Shown: positions 8,071 through 16,937 of the stretch, one piece after another | Position numbering within the stretch: position 1 is the first letter of the stretch | Layout of the letters: every line of letters starts with the position of its first letter | Assembly (NCBI RefSeq): GCF_017809215.1 | Contig: NZ_CP065424.1 | Location: 5,060,501-5,124,500 of the forward strand | Length of the DNA stretch: 64,000 nt | Origin: Heyndrickxia oleronia | Lineage (GTDB): Bacteria; Bacillota; Bacilli; Bacillales; Bacillaceae_C | Direction of reading: 5' to 3' | Position numbers and translations under genes: made by a program | The notes under the pieces: generated by a model | What the model was told of the DNA's origin: nothing | Database searches by the model: none | What the model saw: only the letters and a program-made list of their open reading frames with translations

Positions 8071-10437
8071 TTGGAAGTCATTATACAAACGAATACAAAA
8101 AGAAAGAGAAAATGGACAAAGATTACAGCATGGATTGTGGCCATCACCATCGTTCTAATTGCAGTGATCTATTTCGGGGCAAATGCTTATATCGCACGGT
8201 CATTACCAAAAACAGAGGGGGAAATACAACTATCTGGATTAAAAGAAAAAGTTGAAATTATAAGAGATAAGGATGGAGTTCCTCATATCCGTGCAAAAAA
8301 CGATCATGACTTATACATGGCACAGGGGTATGTTCAAGCTCAAGATCGTTTATTTCAAATGGATCTTAGCCGCCGTCAAGCATCCGGTGAATTAAGCGAA
8401 GTCGTCGGTAGTGCAGCGATAGATAAAGATAAATACTTTCGAGCTCTGGGTTTAAGAAGAGCAGCGGTAGCTTCTTATGATCAATACTCGAATCAAGCAA
8501 AGGATACACTTAACTGGTTCGCAGAAGGAGTGAATGCATTTATTAAAGAACTAGACGAAAACGGAAAATGGCCCATTGAATTTAAATTACTTGGCTATAA
8601 ACCTAAAGAATGGACACCTACTGACTCCTTAACAATAGGGAAATATATGGCATTTGATCTTGGTGGACATTGGGAGGATCAGGCATTTCGCTATTATTTA
8701 TTGCAAAACTTCTCAGAAGAAAAAGCATACGATTTATTTCCCTCCTATCCAAAGGATGCACCATATATTATAAGCAAAGACACATTAAACCTTGAAAAAA
8801 GCTTCGCTTCTGCTGTCATTCCTCACGAATTTAATGGAAGCAATAACTGGGTAGTAAGTGGTGAAAAAACTAAATCAGGAAAGCCCATTTTAGCAGATGA
8901 TCCTCATTTATCACTTAGTACACCTTCAATCTGGTATCAAATGCACTTAAAAGGTCCTGACACAAATGTAAGCGGTGTCATATTTGCCGGAATTCCGGGT
9001 ATTATTTTAGGTCATAACGAGGAAATCGCCTGAGGAGTTACTAATACTGGTCCTGATGTACAGGATTTATATATTGAAAAAAGAAATCCAACGAACAAGA
9101 ATCAATTCCTTTATAACGAAAAATGGGAAGATGCAGAGGTAATCAAGGAACCAATAAAAGTCAAAGATCAAAAAACTATAGATTATAATGTAATAGTTAC
9201 GAGACATGGTCCAATCATCTCTGAATTTGCAGCAGATAGTGGCAAAGATACAGTCCTATCATTACAATGGACGGCCTTACAGCCTTCTAATGAATTAGAA
9301 GCTATACTAAAAATGAATAGAGCAAAGAATCGGGATGAGTTCGAAACGGCTCTTGAAAATTTCCAAACACCTGCCCAAAACTTTGTCTTCGCTTCTAACG
9401 ATGGGACGATTGCATATAAAGCCAATGGTAAAATTCCGATTCGAAAAAAAGGAGATGGCTTGCTTCCTGTTCCAGGATGGACAGATGAATATGAATGGAC
9501 AGGCTATATTCCGTTCAATGAACTTCCTAAAACAGTTAACCCTAAGGAGGGATTCATCTCGACCGCAAATAACAAGGTGATTTCAGATGATTATCCGTAT
9601 CATATTAGTCATAATTGGGCACAACCTTATCGCCAAATGCGTATCCAAGAAGTTCTAAAAGCGAATGATCAAATTACAGCAAAGGATATGCGCGATCTAC
9701 AGATGGATAAGATGAATCTACAGGCTAAAGAGTTTGTTCCAATTTTTCTTAATGAAATAAAAGGAATAAAAGATAAAACGGAAAAAGAAGCGATTCAACA
9801 ATTAAAAGAATGGAACTTTGTTGATAATGAAGAGTTAGCTGCTCCTCTTATTTTTAATCGATGGATGACAAAAATCTCTGATGTTCTATTTAATAAGGAA
9901 ATTTCAGTCGAGATGCTCGAAAAGTTTGGGGGAAGAAAACAGGCAGTCGATGAGCTTTTAAGGCATGCTGCAGAAGGGAATCCTGGTCCCTGGATAAAGG
10001 AGAATGGTGGATTACAAGCCGTACTCAAAAAATCTTTTGAGCTTGCCATTAATGAAATAAAAGATGAACAAGGTAATTCTGTTAGTAAATGGTCATGGGG
10101 TGAATACCACCAACTCTATTTCCCACACCCACTTTCAAGTGTAAAACCGTTAAATTACTTATTTAATAGTGACGGCCGTATTCCAGTAGGCGGTTCTAGT
10201 GTGACTGTACAGGCTGCAGCCAATAAAAATGATGGAACGGTTAACCACGGGGGATCCTGGAGATTTGTCATTGATACTGCAAACATGGATTCAGCATATC
10301 ATTTGGTCGGTCCAGGACAATCCGGGCATTTAAAAAGCAAGTGGTACCACAATCAATTAAATGCTTGGGCAAATGGTACCTATCATCAAACTTCTTTAAA
10401 TACGAAGAAAGGTCATACACTTATTTTAAATCCATAA
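8071..10437 (+). pseudogene. Penicillin acylase family gene interrupted by one in-frame TGA
   Basis: An Ntn-hydrolase of the penicillin/acyl-homoserine-lactone acylase family, 788 codons, open throughout except for TGA at codon 321 (9031-9033). The start is TTG 8071 behind AAGGGGGGAG. A basic N-terminus and one hydrophobic helix (about 17-38) direct export or anchoring. The maturation site is intact: 'NGSNNWVVSG' gives Ser257 as the new N-terminal nucleophile of the beta subunit. The context around the stop is 'HNEEIA-stop-GVTNTGPD'; family members have Trp here (AWGVTNTG), so a single TGG-to-TGA change explains it. The rest, including the C-terminal 'HLVGPGQSGH', is undamaged. Could be a recent null mutation, a sequencing error, or UGA read-through as Trp. 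Confidence 0.88.
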
Positions 10438-10446
10438 TATAAAGGC

Positions 10447-10600
10447 ACTTTTCTCAAACATTGCTGTTATTAGTGTATGGACGAATAAAAACAGGTCTCT
10501 TCATTACTGAGAAAAGAGCTGCAAATCTTCCTTAAAACAGCTGAACCTTGTATCGAAGGGTAAAAGTCGGCAGCAGGGCTTTTAAAAGCAACAAACGATA
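10447..10600 (+). repeat. Dispersed intergenic repeat, copy A
   Basis: Shares ordered blocks with 45786-45960: CTTTTCTCAAACATTG at the start, ACTGAGAAAAG in the middle, then TAAAAGYCGRCAG and AAAAGCAA(G)CAAAC at the end. CTTTTCTCA (10448-10456) and TGAGAAAAG (10508-10516) are inverted copies and can form a stem. No coding potential was seen. Confidence 0.55.
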
Positions 10601-10636
10601 CAAAATACAGCTTTTGATAAAAAAGACTATAGAAAC

Positions 10637-10676
10637 TAAAAGGGTCTGGCCCCACATGTGAGCACAGACCCTTGGA
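10637..10676 (-). terminator. Terminator of the GMC oxidoreductase gene
   Basis: AGGGTCTG (10641-10648) pairs with CAGACCCT (10665-10672). Read on the minus strand, the stem ends in a TTTT run, 33 bases beyond the GMC stop codon. Confidence 0.7.
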
Positions 10677-10708
10677 TAAATATACAGTTTGCCTTCATCA
10701 ATTAAAAA

Positions 10709-12424
10709 TTAAACTAGTGAACCGCCTTTTTTAAGATACTTCTCAATACCTTCTGCAGCACGGTATGCTAATGCACCGACTGTTCCTGTTGGATTATAGC
10801 CGGAATTATGTCCAAAAGCATTCGCACCTGCTGAGAATACATTTTCACAATCCCACATTTGTAAGTAATTATTAAGAGCACTTGTTTCAGGATCTGCTCC
10901 CATAATTGAACCACCAGTATTATGAGTAGATTGATAGTTTCGAACATCGAAGTTGCCAACTTTTTGGCCACCTTGATTAACTTTTGTTGCTCCCATTTCT
11001 TTTAACATTCCTGCAGTCTTCTCACCAAGAAATTTACTTAATTGCCTATCTTGATCTTTCCAGTTAAATGTCATACGAATAAGTGGGTCACCAAAGGCAT
11101 CTTTATATGTTGGATCTAAATCCAAATAATTGTCTTGCCACGGCATAGAAGCACCTTGCGCACCGATTGAAATGGTACGATTCGCATATTTAACAGATGC
11201 ATCTTTAAATTCTTTACCCCATGTAGGTGTACCTGCAGGTGTAGCATTATTTTGAATTGGACGATTTCCAGATTGGCCATATCTAATATTAGCCCCGTGA
11301 ATAAAGTCTAAATCAGAGTGATCAAAGAAATCTCCGTTAAAATCATCAAGATTAGCGCCCAATGCTCCTGCCCCAGCAAATGCATTGTATTCATTATCAA
11401 AGAATCCAGTAGAAGCACCAAAGTTTACTTGATATGCATAGTTTTTACCAATTACACCTCGTCCTGTTTTTGGATCATAAGCCTTACCTAAATTTGAATT
11501 TAACATGATCTTGACATTATTCATTTGATAAGCAGATAGTAGAACTACTTCTGCCTCTTGAATATATTCCTCACCCGTACGAGTATCAACATATAGCACA
11601 CCTGTAGCTTTCCCACCACTATGTAAGACTTTACGAACAACAGAATGTGTACGTAGTTCATAATTACCAGTCTTCTCAGCAACTGGGAGAACCGTTACGA
11701 CAGGATCTGCTTTGGCTCCATACTCACAACCAAATCTTTCACAGAAACCGCAATATTGACATGCACCACGACTAATATTGTCTGGATTTGTGTAGTTTTC
11801 TGAAAGATTGGCTGATGGCATACTATATGGATGATATCCAAGTTTATTCGCTGCCTCTTTAAATAATTTCATTTCAGGGCTATCAAGCATTGGCTTTGTC
11901 GGATATTTGTATTGTGGTGAACCCTTTAATGGGTTTGGCTCTCCAGAAATACCTGACATTTTCAAGAATGTATTATAGTAAGGCAATAATTCATCATGAG
12001 TTATTCCCCAATCTTGAATTGTCATACCTTTAGGAATTTTATTCTTGCCGTAACGTTCAACGGTTTTAGAATAAATTTCAAAATCATATGGTAAAAATAA
12101 ATACGTTTGTCCGTTCCAGTGAACACCAGAACCACCTAATCCATCACCAAACAGGAATGCACCCCATTCGCGATATGGTAATGCCTTTTTCTTCAGATCA
12201 TGACGAATAGTTATCGTTTCTCTAGATAAATCCTGCATTAGTTCATAACGTTGAGCATAACGTAATTCATCATGTACTTTTAAATAATCTTCCGTAGAAC
12301 GACCTTTTCCGCGTTCTAGACCTACTACCTTATATCCCTTTTTTGTAAGCTCAGCAGCGATAATACCACCAACCCAGCCTACACCAACCGTTACTACATC
12401 CGTTTTTGGTAATTTCTTTGCCAT
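10709..12424 (-). CDS. GMC oxidoreductase, gluconate 2-dehydrogenase flavoprotein-like subunit
   Basis: A 571-residue FAD enzyme. The Rossmann dinucleotide motif is 'VTVGVGWVGG' (11-20), a second FAD motif is 'GDGLGGSGVHWNG', and the C-terminal GMC segment is 'HNSGYNPTGTVGALAYRAAEGI'. The cysteine cluster 'CQYCGFCERFGC' (about 222-233) is typical of membrane-bound gluconate/sorbitol dehydrogenase large subunits. It has no signal of its own. Its partner, 28 bases upstream, carries a twin-arginine signal, so the pair is probably exported together in folded form and passes electrons to the cytochrome c encoded nearby. The start is ATG 12424 behind GAAGGTGA (a GTG is one codon earlier). The sugar acid or polyol substrate is unknown. 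Confidence 0.85.
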   Translation of the reverse strand: MAKKLPKTDVVTVGVGWVGGIIAAELTKKGYKVVGLERGKGRSTEDYLKVHDELRYAQRYELMQDLSRETITIRHDLKKKALPYREWGAFLFGDGLGGSGVHWNGQTYLFLPYDFEIYSKTVERYGKNKIPKGMTIQDWGITHDELLPYYNTFLKMSGISGEPNPLKGSPQYKYPTKPMLDSPEMKLFKEAANKLGYHPYSMPSANLSENYTNPDNISRGACQYCGFCERFGCEYGAKADPVVTVLPVAEKTGNYELRTHSVVRKVLHSGGKATGVLYVDTRTGEEYIQEAEVVLLSAYQMNNVKIMLNSNLGKAYDPKTGRGVIGKNYAYQVNFGASTGFFDNEYNAFAGAGALGANLDDFNGDFFDHSDLDFIHGANIRYGQSGNRPIQNNATPAGTPTWGKEFKDASVKYANRTISIGAQGASMPWQDNYLDLDPTYKDAFGDPLIRMTFNWKDQDRQLSKFLGEKTAGMLKEMGATKVNQGGQKVGNFDVRNYQSTHNTGGSIMGADPETSALNNYLQMWDCENVFSAGANAFGHNSGYNPTGTVGALAYRAAEGIEKYLKKGGSLV

Positions 12425-12452
12425 CACTAGTCACCTTCTATTAGAAAATTTA

Positions 12453-13220
12453 TCACATAGAGCTTAAGCTTTTAGGATCCATCTTCACCAATGAATCTTT
12501 TTGGATAATATCCTTATAAGACATTTGATGTCCTGGGAATTTTTTCATTTTCCAACCAGCCATATCCTTATTTCCACCGTACATTGGATCAGCATAAACT
12601 CCCTCAATGGTTGCCTTTCTTAATAAAGCAAAAAAGTTACTCGCGGTAGTTGCTCCATTAAGTTTTACTTTATCTGCTTCAAAATCTTTTAAAATAGCAA
12701 TCTGTTGATCGTCTTCAAGCTCATGAAACTTCTTCTTATGTTTCTTCTGTGCAGTATCATTTAAAGCTTGAATTCCAAGATCAAATATTTCATGTCGTTT
12801 TAGATGTGTTTGATATCCTAGCTCAGGAACAGAATCAGCTGGAGAAAAAGGACCAGACATATATTCTTTTGTGTTTAATCCCCAGTTCCCTGCTAATTGA
12901 TGGTCAATATAATAAGCTACATCTAGATCTTTTGCTCCCGGACCAACATCCGTTTTTGGGAAAATCTGTTCTGCTGCAGCTTCAATTGTCGTAAAATCCT
13001 CTTGTTTTGTAAAATACATCAATGCTCTTGACGGATTAGATGAACCAGACATTTCATGGCCACCGCTCATTGTTGATGCTGGTTTTGAACTAGGTTTTTT
13101 CCCAATCAGAGAACCTAATGCACCACCGACAATGATTCCACCGACGGTCAATCCGGAATTTTTCAAGAAAACACGTCTTGAACTATCTTGTACACCATTT
13201 TGATTTTTTTTATCTGACAC
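12453..13220 (-). CDS. Gluconate 2-dehydrogenase subunit 3 family protein with Tat signal
   Basis: A 255-residue protein. Near the N-terminus is a twin-arginine signal, S14-R-R-V-F-L-K, followed by a glycine-rich hydrophobic stretch ('GLTVGGIIVGGALGS'). This fits an exported or membrane-anchored small subunit. The body ('DVAYYIDHQLAGNWG', 'GVYADPMYGGNKDMAGWKMKKFPG') is characteristic of gluconate 2-dehydrogenase subunit 3. The start is GTG 13220, preceded by TTGGGGG, rather than the TTG five codons earlier. It lies between its flavoprotein partner and tatA/tatC, so its likely transporter is next door. Confidence 0.9.
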   Translation of the reverse strand: MSDKKNQNGVQDSSRRVFLKNSGLTVGGIIVGGALGSLIGKKPSSKPASTMSGGHEMSGSSNPSRALMYFTKQEDFTTIEAAAEQIFPKTDVGPGAKDLDVAYYIDHQLAGNWGLNTKEYMSGPFSPADSVPELGYQTHLKRHEIFDLGIQALNDTAQKKHKKKFHELEDDQQIAILKDFEADKVKLNGATTASNFFALLRKATIEGVYADPMYGGNKDMAGWKMKKFPGHQMSYKDIIQKDSLVKMDPKSLSSM

Positions 13221-13377
13221 ACAAAAAACCCCCAATTATCATTACTAAATAATCTGATTTAACAAAAGAATAATCTTAACCCGTTACAATATTGAGTTAA
13301 AGCTACTGTTTGTTGGGACTATGGAGTTAGAATTTCATCATTGTGTAAAAATGAAATACTAAATACCTGAATAGCAA

Positions 13378-13575
13378 TTAATTTTTAGTTTCCTTTTTTT
13401 CTTCTGATTCAAAAGGCTCTGTTACTTCATCAACAACCTCTTTTGTTGATTTTTTAAATTCTCTAAGGGTATCCCCCACCGCTTTTCCTAGTTGTGGTAA
13501 TTTAGCAGGTCCGAATAAAATTAATGCAAGAACTAAAATAATAATAAGTCCTGGAATTCCAATTGAACTAAACAT
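13378..13575 (-). CDS. tatA: Twin-arginine translocase subunit TatA
   Basis: A 65-residue protein with the standard TatA/E layout: short N-terminal membrane helix ('IPGLIIILVLALILFGPAKLP', the FGP hinge at about 21-23), an amphipathic helix ('LGKAVGDTLREFKKSTKE') and an acidic/lysine tail. It forms the pore-like assembly for export of folded proteins. AGGAGTG ribosome site upstream. It sits 34 bases downstream of tatC in the same direction, and the next gene codes for a Tat substrate. Confidence 0.93.
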   Translation of the reverse strand: MFSSIGIPGLIIILVLALILFGPAKLPQLGKAVGDTLREFKKSTKEVVDEVTEPFESEEKKETKN

Positions 13576-13609
13576 GAAATATTCACTCCTAAAATTAATA
13601 TTTATAAAA

Positions 13610-14353
13610 CTATGAATCTCTTACTTTTTTCTTATAAATTGAGCTTGAGCAAATAATGCTAATCTCAAATAAAAGAAGTAAAGGAATGCTTACTAATATT
13701 TCCGATACAAAGTCAGGTGGAGTTATGGCTGCAGCTATAACAACTAACACCATATACGCCACTTTTCTGATTTTCCGTAAAAACTTCGGATTTACAATAC
13801 CAACCTTCGTAAGGAATATGACGATGACAGGCAACTCAAACATAATACTGATTGGAAATATAATTCCAAACATCAGCTTAAAATACTGATTAATTCCATA
13901 TGTTTCTGTTGCTCCGATTGTCTGATTGATTTTAGTTAAAAATTGAAGCATCATCGGGAACAAGACAAAATAACTAAAAACTACGCCTAGAATAAATAAG
14001 AAAAATGAAATCGGAATAAAAATAAATGTACCTTTTTTCTCCTGTTCAGTTAATCCTGGTTTCACAAATTTCCACGTTTGATATAAGGCAACAGGTAAAG
14101 TGATTAATACTGAAACAATAAGTGCACATTTTAAATAGATGGTAATTCCGTCTCCAAATCCAAATACATTCCACTCTATATCCACCGCAGATGGTTGGTC
14201 TTTTATAAAGTTTAAAATGGTAGAAGATACGAAAAATCCTAATATTAAAGAAAGTATAAAAAAAACAATAACGATGATCATCCGTTTTCTTAATTCAGTC
14301 AGATGCGAAACAAGTACATGTTCCTGATCATTTTGATGATTTGCCTGTTCCAT
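13610..14353 (-). CDS. tatC: Twin-arginine translocase receptor subunit TatC
   Basis: A 247-residue, six-helix membrane protein that recognises the twin-arginine signal. The conserved N-terminal 'HLTELRKRMI' (18-27) and the 'FVKPGLTEQEKKG' cytoplasmic loop of TatC are present, as is 'LFELPVIVIFLTKVGIV'-type sequence ('MFELPVIVIFLTKVGI'). AAGGAGTG ribosome site. It forms a minimal TatAC system with the following gene, without TatB, as usual in Bacillus. The link to the dehydrogenase subunits downstream suggests a dedicated translocase. Confidence 0.93.
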   Translation of the reverse strand: MEQANHQNDQEHVLVSHLTELRKRMIIVIVFFILSLILGFFVSSTILNFIKDQPSAVDIEWNVFGFGDGITIYLKCALIVSVLITLPVALYQTWKFVKPGLTEQEKKGTFIFIPISFFLFILGVVFSYFVLFPMMLQFLTKINQTIGATETYGINQYFKLMFGIIFPISIMFELPVIVIFLTKVGIVNPKFLRKIRKVAYMVLVVIAAAITPPDFVSEILVSIPLLLLFEISIICSSSIYKKKVRDS

Positions 14354-14531
14354 ATTAAATTAGAGCTCACTCCTTTTTAAACGGATAAAAAAATAGTATA
14401 CTTATATTTAGGAAAACGAAATAACAAAAAACATTATACGCCGATTGAATCGAAAAATCACTAAATCAAGAAAAAAAGTTTTTTAAAGATAATTAACAAT
14501 TAACAAAAAATTCTTTGCAAGGAGAAATACA

Positions 14532-14792
14532 ATGTCTACTCACAATAAAGCTGAACTTTCTCTCTTCAGTGAAATTCTATTATCAATATTATTAACAGCT
14601 AGCCTAGCAATTTATCTTTTCAAAGCCAATGACACATTCCCATGGTTAGCGTTTATAGGGGTCCCAATTGGTTTAGCAGTTATCGTTGCATGTTGGGAGC
14701 AGAAGAAAAATAGTTGGGCTCTTTTAATCACGGGTCTAGTATTAAATACCCTAGTATGGTCAGTTGTATTTAATTGGACATCTTTTTTCTAG
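14532..14792 (+). CDS. Small three-helix membrane protein
   Basis: An 86-residue hydrophobic protein with about three membrane helices ('EILLSILLTASLAIYLF', 'WLAFIGVPIGLAVIVACW', 'SWALLITGLVLNTLVWSVVF') and a short polar N-terminus. GGAGAAAT site before the ATG. It is transcribed away from tatC and ends at a bidirectional terminator shared with the cytochrome c gene. I do not recognise the family. Position in the respiratory cluster suggests, but does not prove, a membrane accessory role. Confidence 0.65.
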   Translation: MSTHNKAELSLFSEILLSILLTASLAIYLFKANDTFPWLAFIGVPIGLAVIVACWEQKKNSWALLITGLVLNTLVWSVVFNWTSFF

Positions 14793-14799
14793 AAACGAC

Positions 14800-14838
14800 A
14801 AAAAAAGAACCTGATCCCCTTTGGGGTCAGGTTCTTCT
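14800..14838. terminator. Bidirectional terminator
   Basis: AGAACCTGATCCCC (14806-14819) pairs with GGGGTCAGGTTCT (14823-14835, one bulge). On the minus strand it runs into TTTTTT, serving the cytochrome c gene; on the plus strand it ends the small membrane protein gene. Confidence 0.85.
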
Positions 14839-14850
14839 AATATGTAGCAC

Positions 14851-15207
14851 TTATTTCTTTTGTGATAACCACTCAGCAACACTCTTCGCATCATCCTTAG
14901 AAATAAGACCAGCAGGCATTCTTCCATTCTTTCCATTATTAATAATGTTCTCGATCTCACCTTGGTCATACTTAGATCCGATTTTAGCCAGCTCCGGTCC
15001 AGCTCCACCTTGTAAGTTATCTCCATGACAAGTGATACAATTTTTCTTAACAATCCCTTCCGGATCACCAGCTGAAGCAGTTGTTCCATGCGCACTAGCA
15101 TTTGCTGCTGTTTGTGAAGGTTGTGGTCCCTTGTATATAAACAGTACAAATACCAAACATACTAAAAGAACAAGATTGATTACCGAAGAAACCCATGTCT
15201 TTTTCAT
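14851..15207 (-). CDS. Membrane-anchored c-type cytochrome
   Basis: A 118-residue protein with an N-terminal membrane anchor (about 8-25), a low-complexity Ala/Thr/Ser linker (32-47) and one haem c domain. Haem attachment is 'CITCH' (C57, C60, H61), and M97 in 'GRMPAG' is the likely sixth ligand. Size and layout match the small cytochrome c550/c551 proteins of Bacillus. AAGGAGG site. It is the probable electron acceptor for the Tat-exported dehydrogenase encoded downstream on the same strand, passing electrons to a terminal oxidase outside this window. Confidence 0.9.
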   Translation of the reverse strand: MKKTWVSSVINLVLLVCLVFVLFIYKGPQPSQTAANASAHGTTASAGDPEGIVKKNCITCHGDNLQGGAGPELAKIGSKYDQGEIENIINNGKNGRMPAGLISKDDAKSVAEWLSQKK

Positions 15208-15362
15208 GTTAAAACCTCCTTAATTAAAATATTTAGTATTACGAACTTTCCTATTATAACCCAACAATAATTGGTGCTAAAGAAAAAATAATTTATCAAA
15301 AAATTCGTTATACTAAAATAATTAATAGGAAGTAGTGGAAATCTATAGTTTCTTCTTTAAAA

Positions 15363-15965
15363 TTATTTCGATAAACCTTTTTTTAATAAATTTATTTCAA
15401 TCATATAGTTTTTTACCGCCACCTCATAGGGTAGGTCTTTTGCAAAATTATCTACAATATTTCGTAATGTAACTGCCATAATAATTTGCAGAACATGGAC
15501 TAGCTCCCCGTCATTCGTAATATTCAATTGTTCTTTATCTATAATCGAACTAATTTCTTTAAAATTCCCACTGCTTTCATTATCACTAACCATCTTCTCA
15601 AAAGAACGTTCTATTTTGTGCGTCATATTTAAAAATGCATTCTTTAAAAAATTGAGATCCTCCTCATCTTTAATCATCAATTGATAAAATTCAGCCATTG
15701 TATTAAAAATATCGCCATCATATTTATTTAAGAAAAAAATAAATTGTTGCTTCTTACTTTTTGAATGTTCATTTAATAAATAAAAAAAGGCATCCTCTTT
15801 GTCTTCGAAATACTGATAAAAACTACCACGAGGAATTCCTGCGGCCTTTACAATATTAGCAATGGAAGCATCAAACAATGGCACTCTTGAAAACTCCTGT
15901 TTAGCAGCATTAATTAATGTTTGTTTCTTAATCTCTGGTAAATTAAAAAAAGTTAGTTTCGGCAA
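15363..15965 (-). CDS. TetR/AcrR family repressor, probable autoregulator of the alarmone synthetase operon
   Basis: A 200-residue protein whose N-terminal helix-turn-helix ends 'IPRGSFYQYFEDKEDAFFYLL', the standard TetR recognition-helix signature. The C-terminal ligand domain is of unknown specificity. The start is TTG 15965, behind TAGGAGAG. It is the last gene of a tight operon, 14 bases after the alarmone synthetase gene. Two palindromic sites (TGACACNGTGTCA type) lie in and near the operon promoter, the usual layout for a TetR regulator that controls its own operon. Ligand not inferable. Confidence 0.88.
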   Translation of the reverse strand: MPKLTFFNLPEIKKQTLINAAKQEFSRVPLFDASIANIVKAAGIPRGSFYQYFEDKEDAFFYLLNEHSKSKKQQFIFFLNKYDGDIFNTMAEFYQLMIKDEEDLNFLKNAFLNMTHKIERSFEKMVSDNESSGNFKEISSIIDKEQLNITNDGELVHVLQIIMAVTLRNIVDNFAKDLPYEVAVKNYMIEINLLKKGLSK

Positions 15966-15979
15966 TTTTAACTCTCCTA

Positions 15980-16732
15980 TTACTTATCATTTTCCTCATG
16001 TATATCGTTCGTTAAAAAAGCAGATGGAAGATGGAACTTGTCATCGTTGATTTGAAGCTCCTGCATATTCTCCTCAATCTCAATGCTTTCCTTTAATTTG
16101 TTCATATCATTATGGATTTTTTCCATCTTTTTATCTAGTAAGGCAGATGAATCAGCCGCCTGTTTAAGCTCGTCTTTCATTTTTTGTGGTACCTCTTTAT
16201 TACACTTATAGTATATTTTATGTTCTAAGCTTGCCCAGAAATCCATTGCAATCGTGCGGATTTGGATTTCTACAAAAATATGATCCTCTCTGTCTGACAT
16301 AAAGATAGGAATCTGGATAATTAAATGTAAACTACGATATCCATTTGGTTTAGGATGTTTAATATAATCCTTACATTCAATAACTGTTATATCCTTTTGT
16401 TTCTGGAGCATGCTGCTTATTTCATAAATGTCAGATATAAACGAGCAGGTGATACGAATTCCAGCAATATCCCTAATATTTTCCCTTATACTAGATAACG
16501 AGAGAGGACAGCCTTTCTTATAAACCTTTTTTAATATACTTTCAGGGGACTTGATACGTGATGACACATGTTCAATAGGATTGTAATCATGAATATATTG
16601 AAATTCCTGCTTTAAAATATCTATTTTTGTATTTACTTCACTTAATGCAAATTTATAAGACATCATAAAGCGAATTAGATCTTGCTTTAAAGATTTCATT
16701 TTTGGCAAATCGATGATTTCTTTTACTTCCAT
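15980..16732 (-). CDS. Small alarmone synthetase, (p)ppGpp synthetase domain protein (RelP/RelQ type)
   Basis: Transfers pyrophosphate from ATP to GDP or GTP to make ppGpp/pppGpp. The synthetase core is complete: 'RDIAGIRI' (87-94), 'KHPKPNGYRSLH' (125-136, nucleotide-binding G-loop with stacking Tyr132), 'VEIQIRT' (154-160) and 'FWASLEHKIYYK' (165-176). No hydrolase (HD), TGS or ACT domain, so it is the short form. At 250 residues it is about 40 longer than B. subtilis YjbM or YwaC, mainly in a charged C-terminal tail. AAGGAGA site. Downstream of a 36-codon gene and upstream of a TetR gene, and next to guaC, so it may tie ppGpp synthesis to a specific inducer. Confidence 0.9.
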   Translation of the reverse strand: MEVKEIIDLPKMKSLKQDLIRFMMSYKFALSEVNTKIDILKQEFQYIHDYNPIEHVSSRIKSPESILKKVYKKGCPLSLSSIRENIRDIAGIRITCSFISDIYEISSMLQKQKDITVIECKDYIKHPKPNGYRSLHLIIQIPIFMSDREDHIFVEIQIRTIAMDFWASLEHKIYYKCNKEVPQKMKDELKQAADSSALLDKKMEKIHNDMNKLKESIEIEENMQELQINDDKFHLPSAFLTNDIHEENDK

Positions 16733-16783
16733 ATATTTCTCCTTAATAGTTAATAAATTATTAACTTTTTTAATCTTCCCGCT

Positions 16784-16894
16784 CTATTCACTTTTTATAC
16801 TGGGTCTTTTACACAAGGAGACATTGATCCCCTGTAATTTCAAATCTTCTATTAGCTTCATTAGTTTCTTTAAATATTTATTCTCGTTTTTCAT
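16784..16894 (-). CDS. 36-residue basic peptide, first gene of the alarmone synthetase operon
   Basis: MKNENKYLKKLMKLIEDLKL followed by a 16-residue tail containing one cysteine. It is lysine-rich, with an amphipathic N-terminal helix, and has no signal peptide. GAGGTGGGAAG precedes the ATG, and the gene starts about 45 bases downstream of the operon promoter. The stop lies 51 bases before the alarmone synthetase start. It could be a real small protein or a leader peptide that couples translation to the next gene. I know no family for it. Confidence 0.55.
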   Translation of the reverse strand: MKNENKYLKKLMKLIEDLKLQGINVSLCKRPSIKSE

Positions 16895-16909
16895 CTTCCC
16901 ACCTCAATA

Positions 16910-16922
16910 TGACACATTGTCA
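16910..16922. promoter_or_regulatory. Second TetR-type operator
   Basis: TGACACATTGTCA (TGACA-3-TGTCA), centred 36 bases from the main operator and lying in the 5' untranslated region of the small alarmone operon. Confidence 0.55.
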
Positions 16923-16937
16923 CTTCAATCTAATATC

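Noticed and set aside
9313..10437. Separate C-terminal penicillin acylase gene starting at 9313
   Set aside because: The frame between the TGA and 9313 is open and codes for normal acylase sequence. The ATG lacks a ribosome site, so this is one gene broken by one stop.
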